This document shows positions 21,993 to 31,834 of a DNA stretch of 64,000 bases, one piece after another. The stretch lies in the NCBI GenBank assembly GCA_949130485.1, contig OX422196.1, positions 62,001 to 126,000 of the forward strand, read 5' to 3'. Position numbers and translations under genes: made by a program. Position 1 is the first letter of the stretch. The number at the start of each line of letters is the position of its first letter. The notes beneath the pieces are model-generated. The model was not told where the DNA came from, made no database searches, and saw only the letters and a program-made list of their open reading frames with translations. The DNA comes from Agelas oroides. Its lineage: Eukaryota > Porifera > Demospongiae > Agelasida > Agelasidae.

Positions 21993-24833
21993 TCATGACA
22001 CAATGCATCCCGACTTGGTTTCAGGCTGTGGTACCTTGCCAGGAGCAATGTCAGGTTCTTGGACGGGGCTGATCTCCTCGTGCGATGCAGCACTCTAGAA
22101 GGCAGGGTTGTTGGTGATGATCAGTATGTAGTGTGTATGTCACAATGAGCATGGTGGCTGACCTTGCTGTCATACTTGTCGCCAGTCTCCTCTGTCACCT
22201 GGAATGCTGCATATGTCTCTTCTGTCCAGAGCGGGTGATGAGGGGGTAAAGAGAAGTCCTCGGGTGTGGCAAGACCGTACACCTGGTGCTTCTCCATCGG
22301 AGGCATCTCATCCGGCACCTTCTGATAGTAGCTGGAGGAAGAGGGACAATGAGGATGAGGAAGATTGACACAAAGCCCCACGTACTTACATGAAGCCATT
22401 CTCCCTCATGCTTTTCTCCAGATGCAGTTTGACCAATGGAGCCAGCTTCTGGAAGAAGGGGTGTCTCTCAGGCCTTGCAATGGTGCCTGCCCCCTTGATT
22501 CTGGCATACTTGTCACAGAGCTTGGTGGCTCTCTCAGCCACTGCAAATAGGGGAATGTGTTGTTAGCTATGAGACATGGAGTCCCAGACCTGGCCTGCTT
22601 ACATGCCTGGCTGTGTTGCAGGACCTTGATGGACTCTCCACACTTCTCCTGGGCAAGCAGCTCCTGACCAAAGAAGCAGTATGCCTACAGCAAGACACAG
22701 TCTCTGATGTTGAGCCTCGTATCTGGCTCAAGCAGCCCCCACTGAAGTGGGGGGCAGGGCACTCACATAAGATTCGTAAAAGGATGCCTTAAGGAGCAGG
22801 TAGCTGTTCCACTTGCCAAACTGAACTGGATCCAGCGTTTTCAGTGCATCTCCTACAGGAAATCATCCATACTTGATACATAGACACACACAGACAGACA
22901 AGTGCCCACATACCTGCCAGGGTAAACAGTTCTGAGGTCTCTATAGACAGAGCGGAGACAACACCAGGCTTATGACCCAACTCTAGAGCTCGAGCAAGTG
23001 TCACTGCAGAAAATATCAACTGACGACTGTCCCCATTCCAGCTACCCAGCATTGCACTAACCTTCCTGTGCTTCCGCCTGGGACTGATTGGCATATGCCT
23101 CCACCACGCGAGGGTCAAAGTCTGTACCCTTCTCTGTGCTGGCCGGAAGCTTGGGTAACAAGCTGTCCTTTACATGTAGAAACATTCCTGCTGCCACTTT
23201 CAGGCTTCGGTGCACATCCTTTGCTTGGTCCAGTGAGATACTGAATGGGAGGGCGAGGAGATGTGGAATGGGAGGGTGAGGAGTGTGGAATGGGAGGGTG
23301 AGGAGATGTGGAATGGGAGGGTGAGGAGATGTGGAATGGGAGGGTGAGGAGATGTGGAATGGGAGGGTGGGAGATGTGGAATGGGAGGGTGAGGAGATGT
23401 GGAATGGGAGGGTGAGGAGATACTGAATGGGAGAGTGCTGGGGGTGTGGTATACTGTAGATACTAAACGGAGGAGTGCAGTGACAGGAATAGGAGATAAC
23501 TGATTGGAGTTTCTTTGGCAACAGAATGGCCCACCTGTCTGATGCAGCAATGATTGCTGCATGTTTGGTGTGCCATATTGCCATGTCCATCACCACCGAG
23601 ATGAGCTCAAACCATGCATCTGTCTGTATGCTGCAGAAACACAGACAAGAGGTCACATGCCATCAGATCACCCAAACACACACACACACACACACACCTG
23701 GGTGTTCTTCCTCCAAGACTGTTGGTCCATTTGAAGGTGACAACAGACCTGAGTTTACTCTCCCCACCCTGCGGGGCATCCACCAGCCCTCGGAGCAGGC
23801 CCACATACTCTGTGAAGGCAACTGTCACCTCCTCCACCCCATTGGAGGCATTGGACAGGAGGTCCAACATGTGCGTCCGGGCCACCTTCAGCTTCCTGAG
23901 AACAAGTACATTGTGTATGTGAGCACCAAGAGTACACCCAACAGTAGTCTATCAAGCCAGCCCATCTCTCACTTTTCTGGAAGGTGAGAGATGGTCTGGC
24001 TTGATAGACTAACCCAACAGGCAGTACTTCCCAGATTTATTCCAAGCGAAATCCATCAACAGTGGTACAGCTCACATGGGCTACAGCTCATACAGGCTAT
24101 GGCTCACACAGGCTACGGCTCATACAGGCTACAGCTCATACAGGCTACGGCTCACACAGGCTACAGCTCATACAGGCTACGGCTCATACAGGCTACGGCT
24201 CACACAGGCTACGGCTCATACAGGCTACGGCTCACACAGGCTACGGCTCATACAGACTACGGCTCATACAGGGTACAACTCACACAGTCATACAGGCTAC
24301 AGCTCATACAGGCTACGGCTCACAGGCTACGGCTCATACAGGCTACAGCTCATACAGGCTACGGCTCATACAGGCTACGGCTCATACAGGCTACGGCTCA
24401 TACAGGCTACGGCTCATACAGGCTACGGCTCATACAGGCTACGGCTCACACAGGCTACGGCTCACACAGGCTACGGCTCACACAGGCTACGGCTCACACA
24501 GGCTACGGCTCATACAGGGTACGACTCACACAGTCATACAGGCTACAGCTCACACGGGCTACAGCTCATACAGGCTACAGCTCACACAGGCTACGGCTCA
24601 TACAGGCTACGGCTCATACAGGCTACGGCTCATACAGGCTACGGCTCATACAGGCTACGGCTCATACAGGCTACAGCTCACACGGGCTACAGCTCATACA
24701 GGCAACAGCTCATACAGGCTACAGCTCACGTCAACAGCTCGTTGCACTTTTCTCCCTTCCCCACTTTCCTGAGTCCCTCAAACTTCAACGGGACAGTGGC
24801 CTTCAGAGGGTTGCGATGAAACCAGTGAGCCAT
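21993..24833 (-). CDS. BROX: BROX, BRO1-domain protein with CaaX box
   Basis: BROX is a farnesylated ESCRT-associated protein that binds CHMP4 and acts at the nuclear envelope and endosomes. Exon 1 (24833-24730) encodes MAHWFHRNPLKATVPLKFEG through CNELL, close to the family's N-terminus. Exon 2 (about 23900-23705) follows with VARTHMLDLLSNAS and LRSVVTFKWTNSLGG. Later exons carry DQAKDVHRSLKVAAGMFLHV, NQSQAEAQE plus VTLARALELGHKPGVVSAL, and PDEMPPMEKHQVYGLATPED. The last exon (22094-21993) ends VQEPDIAPGK...KSGCIVS, and CIVS is a CaaX prenylation box like that of human BROX. Intron 1 is filled with a 16-base array and a hairpin MITE. The gene converges on PAXX and diverges from PARP1. Confidence 0.93.
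23244..23430. repeat. ~23-base minisatellite next to a BROX 3' splice site
   Basis: About eight copies of GAATGGGAGGGTGAGGAGAT plus three bases. On the coding (minus) strand the array is C/T-rich and runs into the acceptor before the DQAKDVHRSLK exon, so it may serve as an extended pyrimidine tract. Confidence 0.92.
23945..24011. mobile_element. 67-base hairpin MITE with 9-base target duplication
   Basis: TAGTCTATCAAGCC at the left end and GGCTTGATAGACTA at the right form arms of about 28 bases with one mismatch and an ~11-base loop. ACCCAACAG directly flanks both ends (23936-23944, 24012-24020). It is noncoding and lies in BROX intron 1. Its transcript would fold into a near-perfect hairpin. 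Confidence 0.85.
24074..24729. repeat. 16-base array starting at the BROX exon 1 splice donor
   Basis: About 40 copies of a 16-base unit (plus strand ACAGGCTACGGCTCAT; minus strand GTGAGCTGTAGCCTGT). On the coding strand the first unit begins exactly at the exon 1 donor GTGAGC (24729). Because 16 is not a multiple of 3, the array is open in all three plus frames with a 16-residue period; these are chance ORFs. A few units are shortened or altered (about 24280-24300, 24310, 24525). Confidence 0.95.
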
Positions 24834-25072
24834 ACTTTGAGTTAGGTAGCCAGCTTACCGCGTACCGGATGTCACATGCCAAGTTGTTTTGGGGTGACGT
24901 AATATGCCGTTCTAAAGCTAGGGGCGGTCCCCAATCAGAAATTGCCGCGGAGTACTGCGCATTTGTATGAGCACGCTATCGCGCGCAGAAGTGTCAAGTG
25001 AAGGATTGGCGACGCCCAACACTGCAACCATAGATAATATACCTCCTCCCGACTGAGAGTGGAGGTGGCGAC
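24834..25072. promoter_or_regulatory. Divergent BROX/PARP1 promoter region
   Basis: 239 bases separate the two start codons. The gap contains GGTGACGTAATA (CRE/ATF-like) near 24892 and a GC-rich ATCGCGCGCAG stretch near 24978. I see no clear TATA box. Shared bidirectional use is inferred from geometry. Confidence 0.5.
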
Positions 25073-28000
25073 ATGGCCGAGGAGGAAGACAGACCATTTA
25101 AAGCAGAATATGCGAAATCGGGTCGTGCGGGCTGCAAGCTATGCAAAGGTGCAATCAGCAAGGACTCCCTGCGAGTGGCCAAGATGGTGCAGGTACAGAG
25201 CGCGTGGGGGGGGGGGGTAAGAAGGGTTAGGGCAGGGCTGTGTTCTGGTCATAGTCTGATCAAGCCTGTGGTCTGGTCACTAGTCTGTGTGACTGACTAG
25301 TGACTACAGTGATCATGTTGACCCTGCAGTCTGTGTGACTGACTAGTGACTACAGTGATCATGTTGACCCTGCAGTCCCCATTCTTTGATGGCAAGCAGC
25401 CAAACTGGTACCACTTTAGCTGTTTCTTCAAGCAGAGCAAGCCCCGGGCAGTGGCAGAGATCTCGGGGTTTGGGACCCTGCGCTGGGAGGACCAGCAGAG
25501 GATCCGAGACAAGCTGGGCGGCACTGATGTGGTCGATGGCCCCTCTCCTTCTTCCAGCAGCAAGAAGAGAAAGACCACCCGTTCTGACCTGCAGGTGGAG
25601 TACGCCAAGTCCAGCAGGAGCACATGCAAGGGCTGCCTATCTCAGATACAAAAGGTACAGAGCGTACCTCTCTCAGATACAAAAGGTACAGAGCGTACCT
25701 CTCTCAGATACAAAAGGTACAGAGCGTACCTCTCTCAGATACAAAAGGTACAGAGCGTGTCTCTCTCAGATACAAAAGGTACAGAGCGTACCTATCTCAG
25801 ATACAAAAGGTACAGAGCGTACCTCTCTCAGATACAAAAGGTACAGAGCGTACCTCTCTCAGATACAAAAGGTACAGAGCGTGTCTCTCTCAGATACAAA
25901 AGGTACAGAGCGTACCTCTCTCAGATACAAAAGGTACAGAGCGTGCCTCTCTCAGATACAAAAGGTACAGAGCGTACCTCTCTCAGATACAAAAGGTACA
26001 GAGCGTACCTCTCTCAGATACAAAAGGTACAGGGCGTACCTCTCTCAGATACAAAAGGTACAGAGCGTACCTCTCTCAGATACAAAAGGTACAGAGCGTA
26101 CCTCTCTCAGATACAAAAGGTACAGAGCGTACCTCTCTCAGATACAAAAGGTACAGAGCGTGTCTCTCTCAGATACAAAAGGTACAGAGCGTACCTCTCT
26201 CAGATACAAAAGGTACAGAGCGTGCCTCTCTCAGATACAAAAGGTACAGAGCGTACCTCTCTCAGATACAAAAGGTACAGAGCGTACCTCTCTCAGATAC
26301 AAAAGGTACAGGGCGTACCTCTCTCAGATACAAAAGGTACAGAGCGTACCTCTCTCAGATACAAAAGGTACAGAGCGTACCTCTCTCAGATACAAAAGGT
26401 ACAGAGCGTACCTCTCTCAGATACAAAAGGTACAGAGCGTGCCTCTCTCAGATACAAAAGGTACAGAGCGTACCTCTCTCAGATACAAAAGGTACAGAGC
26501 GTACCTCTCTCAGATACAAAAGGTACAGAGCGTGCCTCTCTCAGATACAAAAGGTACAGAGCGTGCCTCTCTCAGATACAAAAGGTACAGAGCGTACCTC
26601 TCTCAGATACAAAAGGTACAGAGCGTGCCTCTCTCAGATACAAAAGGTACAGAGCGTGCCTCTCTCAGATACAAAAGGTACAGAGCGTACCTCTCTCAGA
26701 TACAAAAGGTACAGAGCGTGCCTCTCTCAGATACAAAAGGTACAGAGCGTGCCTCTCTCAGATACAAAAGGTACAGAGCGTACCTCTCTCAGATACAAAA
26801 GGTACAGAGCGTGCCTCTCTCAGATACAAAAGGTACAGAGCGTGCCTCTCTCAGATACAAAAGGTACAGAGCGTGCCTATCTCAGATACAAAAGGTACAG
26901 AGCGTACCTCTCTCAGATACAAAAGGTACAGAGCGTACCTCTCTCAGATACAAAAGGTACAGAGCGTACCTCTCTCAGATACAAAAGGTACAGAGCGTAC
27001 CTCTCTCAGATACAAAAGGTACAGAGCGTACCTCTCTCAGATACAAAAGGTACAGAGCGTACCTCTCTCAGATACAAAAGGTACAGAGCGTGCCTCTCTC
27101 AGATACAAAAGGTACAGAGCGTAGGAAGATACATGTAATGCAAATCTTTCTTCTGATGTGCAGGTGATATGTTGAACTCTGCAGTGGAAAGCCATGCTCC
27201 ATTGTTCTACCTTTAATTGTGCCTCCTCCCTCCTCCTCCCTCCCCCATCCTCCCTCCCCCTCCCTCCCCCTCCTCCCTCATCCTCCCTTCCCTCCTTCCA
27301 ACCCTCCTCCTCCCTCCCTCTCCCTCCTCCTCCCTCTCCCTCCCTCCTCCTCCCTTAGGACGAAGTGAGAATAGCTAAGATGGAAGAACCTGACCCGAGT
27401 GAGCATAAGTTTGCAGGGCTTCTTCCGTCATGGTACCACGTGGAGTGCTTCCTGGAGCACCTGGTGCCACTCGGGGCAGAGGGGGTTGGGCCAGATGAGT
27501 TGACCGGGTTCTCCAAATTGAAGCAGCCAGACAAGACTGAGCTGAGCAAGAAATTTACTTCCAAGACTAGCGGAGCCAAGAAGGGGAAAGGGTGAGGGTA
27601 CAAAGGGAGAGGCAAATATCTTCATCTGACAGTAGTTGTTTGTGTACTGTAGGAGGAAGCGTAAGGCCGAGGACATGCAATCGTCCACAGCTGTGAAGAG
27701 GAGCAAAGCAGAGTCCACTAAAGATACAACGCTGAAGGTGAGCGACGAGAGATGCTGTTGAGTGGGGGTTCTACGGATGGAGTCAAGATGACACATTTTT
27801 CCTCTCCCTTATACGCAGGAGCAAAGTGAGCTTGTCTGGAAGACACGAGATGAGTTGCAGGCATGTCTCTCAACGACAGGATTGAAGCAACTGTTATTAG
27901 CCAATCACCAGACGGTGCCCAGTGGAGAGAGCAGGGTATGTACACTGTGAGAACCTCCCGGAACCCAGCAGGACAAGAAGTGTTTACTTTTGAGACACAG

Positions 28001-31000
28001 CTGTGTTCCTCCCTTGCAGTTGCTGGACTGCTGTGCGGATGGGATGGTGTTTGGTGCTCTGAAGCCATGCCCACAGTGCGGTGGACAACTGCTGTTGCGC
28101 AGCCATTGCTACCAGTGCACGGGCAACATATCTGCATGGACCAAGTGTACCCACACCACAGGCGACCCTGACCGAGAGAAATGGGTCATTCCAGAGGACC
28201 TCATGGATATACCCTACCTGTAAGTGCCATACTGACCCATATATGAACAATCAGTGAACCACATCTCCCTTACAAAAGGCAGGCCTAGATGTGCACTTGC
28301 GTGTACCATCATGTCTGTGCTCTGCTCTCCTGTAGGCAAAAGTACAAGTACAAGGCTCAGAAGCGACTGTTTGACAAGGAGCTCACACCAATTACCTCTT
28401 CCTCCTCCTCCTCTGTGGAGTGCACTGACGGCCCTGCTGCAGTGGACATGCCCTTAAGGGGCTTCTCCATAGTCATCATTGGGCGGCTCCACAGGACAAA
28501 GGTCAGGAGGTGGGAAGGTACACACACCAAACCACTGCCCCTTTACACTATATAGGCGTTCTGTGCACAGAGTCAGCTCACTCAGGAGGTGGAGAGGCTG
28601 GGGGGGCGTGTCGTCAGTCGGATCACCGGGAACACTACCGTCTGCATCAGTGATAAAGGTGGGCCAGTACATGTATACATGAATAGCCTCAGCACTCTGT
28701 GAAATGTTAGCATGTGAATGGCAGTACATTATCTGCTACCCTTGTCACCTGTGCATCTCCTGTGTACAGCTGAGGTGGACAAGATGGGCAAGAAGATGCA
28801 GGAAGTGGAGGAGTGTGATGTGCCAGTCGTGACGGAGGACTTTCTGGCAGATGCTGCAAAGGGAGCAGCTCTGCTGAAGATCCCAACGCATACCATCAGC
28901 TCCTGGGGCGCCCCTCGCCACTCCCTACCCACTGATGAACCAGAGTATGGCAAATCCTTCAAATCCAAAGGTGAGTGGAGACAGCCTTGCCATCTCTGTG
29001 AGAGGGGACATCCTTCCCACTAAACTACAGAAAGAAAAGCTGCCATTTGACTTCATGACTTGTGCTGTCCACAGGCCCCCAGAAAGTGCGGCTGACAGTG
29101 AAGGGTTCGGCTGCCGTAGACCCAGAATCAGAGCTAGAGGACTCACACCATGTGCTGGAGGAGAGGGGCATGGTCTGGAATGCTGTCCTGGGCTTGGTGG
29201 ACATTGTGAAAGGTACCAACTCCTACTACAAGCTGCAGCTGTTGGAGGGAGACAGTGGCCGAGGGTACTACGTCTTCCGCTCCTGGGGCCGTGTGGGCAC
29301 CACCATTGGAGGGACCAAACTGGAGGTGAGAGTGCAGCTACCAACTACAGTAAGTAGCCTTTCACTGAACACACTCTGTCTTTGAAGTGTTGTGATTTGG
29401 TTTGCATCCCCAGTCTCATGGAATGTCAAAAGAGAGCGCCAAACGAGAGTTTGAGGTGGTGTACAGTGACAAGACAGGCAACAGCTGGGGGCAGAGAGAC
29501 AGCTTTGTCAAACATGCAGGAAAGTTCTACCCTCTGGACATTGACTATGGCCAGGAGGAGATGGTGCGACCAGCTGTGGGGACAGGGACCAACTCCAAGC
29601 TGGCACCAGAGGTCCAGGACCTTGTCAAAATGATCTTTGACGTGGAGAGCATGAAGAAGGCCATGATGGAGTTTGAGGTACAGCCTCCCTCCTACCCTCC
29701 TCCCTCCTACCCTCCTCCCTCCTTCCTTCCCTCCCCCCTTCCTCCTCCCTCTCCCCTTCCCCATCCCTTCTATCTGTCTCTTCCTCTCCCCTTCTCCATC
29801 CCTCTCTTCCTCCCCTTCCTGCCCCCTTTCGGCCTACCCTCCTCTCTTCTTCCCCTTCCTCCATCAAAGCTCTTATAGGAAATATAGTAATTGACTCTCT
29901 CACTAGATTGACATGAAGAAGATGCCCCTGGGCAAGCTGTCCAAACGCCAGATACAGAGTGCATACTCGGTGCTCACAGAACTGCAGGCGGAGGTTAGTG
30001 GCGAGCGAAACTCCTCTCAGATCTTGGATGCCTCCAACCGCTTCTACACGCTGATCCCTCATGATTTTGGTCTGCGTAAGCCCCCCCTGCTGGACAATGA
30101 GGAGATCATCCGCACTAAGACAATGATGCTGGACAATCTTCTGGAGATTGAAGTGGCCTACTCACTGCTGAAGGAGGAGGGAGCATCAGCTGAGAAGGAC
30201 CCTCTCGATACACACTACGACAAACTGAAGACTGACGTACAGGTGGGAGCGTTATGCCTTCATCCAGACTCACTGAGTCCCACCCCATCTATCCTCATGC
30301 CCCATCTGTTACCCCATCTTTCCTCATGCCCCATCTGTCAGGTGTCCCATCTGTTGCCCCATCTGTCAACGTAGGTGCTGCCTAAGGACGGGGAGGAGTT
30401 TACCATGCTGGTAGACTATGTCTGCAACACACATGGGGCCACACACACACAGTATAAGCTCGAGGTGCAGGAGGTATTCAAGATAGTGCGGGAGGGAGAA
30501 AAGAAGCGCTACAAGCCGTTCTCCAAGCTACACAACCGCATGCTTCTCTGGCATGGCTCACGTACAACCAACTACGTGGGTATCCTCTCTCAGGGCCTGC
30601 GTATCGCCCCACCAGAGGCCCCCGTTACTGGGTACATGTTTGGCAAGGGAGTGTACTTTGCTGACATGGTCTCCAAGAGTGCCAACTATTGTTGGACCTC
30701 TCGCAGTGAGCCTGTCGGCCTCATGCTACTGTGCGAAGTGGCGCTGGGAGACATGTGAGTTGGCTGTTGTTGCACTCAACACTAAAGTTGATACTTGCTG
30801 AACCTCTAACACCACAAAATAATGATATTCATGGCCACATAATAGAAATAGAAATTGCAACTGCTTCCATTCAAAATGTACTATTTCACACTGTTTTGAA
30901 ACTGGGTGCTCGGTTTAGCGAGGGTCTACTGCAGCCAGAATCCATGTTCAAAGGCAATCTCTATTTGTGGGTGAGGGAGGGACTTGGGTAATCCTCTCTA

Positions 31001-31540
31001 CATTCTCTCATTCCCAGGTACAAGCGAACTCACGCAGAGTTTGTCTCAAAGCTCCCTCCAGGCAAGCACAGTACAATGGGGATGGGCCGAATGGCACCAG
31101 ACCCTCGGGGACAGCAGACCACAGACAGTGGGATGATCATCCCCATGGGGAATGCAGTCTCAACTGCCGTCACCAATACTTCCCTTCTCTATAACGAGTA
31201 TCCTTCAAATTAGTAGGGGCTTACCCCTGACAGTATACAATGTGTTGAGTGTCCTTCAAATTAGTAGGGGCTTACCCCTGACAGTATACAATGTGTTGAG
31301 TGTCCTTCAAATTAGTAGGGACTTACCCCTGACAGTGTACAATGTGTTGAGGTATCCTTCAATTTAGTAGGGACTTACCCCTGACAGTGTACAATGTGTT
31401 GGGTATCCTTCAATTAAGTAGGGACTTACTCCCAACAGTGAATTGTCTGTGACCCTTGACCACTTGCCAGGTACATTGTCTACGATGTGGCTCAGATCAG
31501 GATGAAATATCTTCTCAAAATGAACTTCAAGTTCAAGTGA
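25073..31540 (+). CDS. PARP1: PARP1, poly(ADP-ribose) polymerase
   Basis: PARP1 senses DNA breaks in the nucleus and builds poly(ADP-ribose) from NAD+. Fifteen exons give every family domain in order. Zinc finger 1 spans exons 1-2 (25073-25192, 25376-25654; [25 protein letters not shown]). Zinc finger 2 is split between exons 2 and 3 (STCKGC; then WYHVECF, from 27359). Next come a basic NLS-like KKRK/KRKAED region, PADR1/zinc finger 3 (28020-28219; CPQCGG, CYQCTG), BRCT (28336-28970), WGR (29075-29325; [12 protein letters not shown]), the helical regulatory domain (29414-30242) and the ART domain (30375-31540). Catalytic H-Y-E residues appear as [19 protein letters not shown] and YNEYIVYD. 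The C-terminus ends LLKMNFKFK. The intron splitting finger 2 is a 1.46-kb splice-site-anchored minisatellite, in frame with exon 2. Confidence 0.97.
25284..25375. repeat. PARP1: 46-base tandem duplication containing the PARP1 exon 2 acceptor
   Basis: TCTGTGTGACTGACTAGTGA through ATGTTGACCCTGCAG occurs twice (starts 25284 and 25330), giving two CTGCAG acceptors. Use of the upstream one would add in-frame stop codons before exon 2, so the downstream acceptor (25375) is taken as authentic. Confidence 0.93.
25655..27121 (+). repeat. PARP1: 31-base x47 array reproducing the PARP1 exon 2/intron 2 junction
   Basis: Exon 2 ends CTCAGATACAAAAG at 25654 and the intron begins GTACAGAGCGTACCTCTCTC. That 31-base unit, junction included, repeats to 27112. 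The donor-like GTs at 25655 and 27112 are 1457 bases apart, exactly 47 x 31. This gives 48 AAAAG|GTACAG sites in identical context. Substitutions occur at a few positions (GTACCT/GTGCCT/GTGTCT, GAGCG/GGGCG, CTCTC/CTATC). All three plus frames are open; the frame continuous with exon 2 stays open to 27124. The array lies exactly where zinc finger 2 is split. Confidence 0.98.
27220..27356. repeat. C/T-rich tract before PARP1 exon 3
   Basis: Nearly pure CCTCC/CCCTCC sequence precedes the exon 3 acceptor and forms an unusually long polypyrimidine tract. A similar tract occupies 29690-29870 in a later intron. Confidence 0.9.
31198..31430. repeat. PARP1: 51-base array starting at the last PARP1 splice donor
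   Basis: Exon 14 ends AACGA at 31197. The intron's first 51 bases (GTATCCTTCAAATTAGTAGG onward) repeat about four and a half times. Unit starts lie at 31198, 31249, 31300, 31352 and 31403, each preceded by GA or GG and starting GTGTCC or GTATCC. Confidence 0.95.
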
Positions 31541-31834
31541 GAGCACCTTCCCATGGCCCACACCCAAGCTCTTTTCTGTTGCGTTTTATCTCACACGTTT
31601 ATACTTGCGTCCCTTTCATATATCCATTTTGTGGTACAGCTTGTAACATTAATGACTGAGAGTACTTTGAGTACTTGAATGAAACTGGTTGTACCATGCC
31701 AACCAACACCTGGGATCCTTCTTGCGTTTTATCTCGTTTTGCATACATTTCACAATTATACTTTTCTTTATTATATCCTGACAGAACTCATTAAAAGTGA
31801 TTAAAATGATTGTGAATGCAGTAATGAAGTGTGG

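Noticed and set aside
24062-24845. Repetitive proteins of 236-284 residues
   Set aside because: These are the 16-base BROX array in three frames; the known BROX exon lies on the opposite strand at its edge.
25386-27167. Three overlapping ORFs of 500-590 residues as a repeat-rich protein gene
   Set aside because: They are the three frames of a stop-free 31-base array inside a PARP1 intron. Only the frame joined to exon 2 could matter, and only by intron retention.
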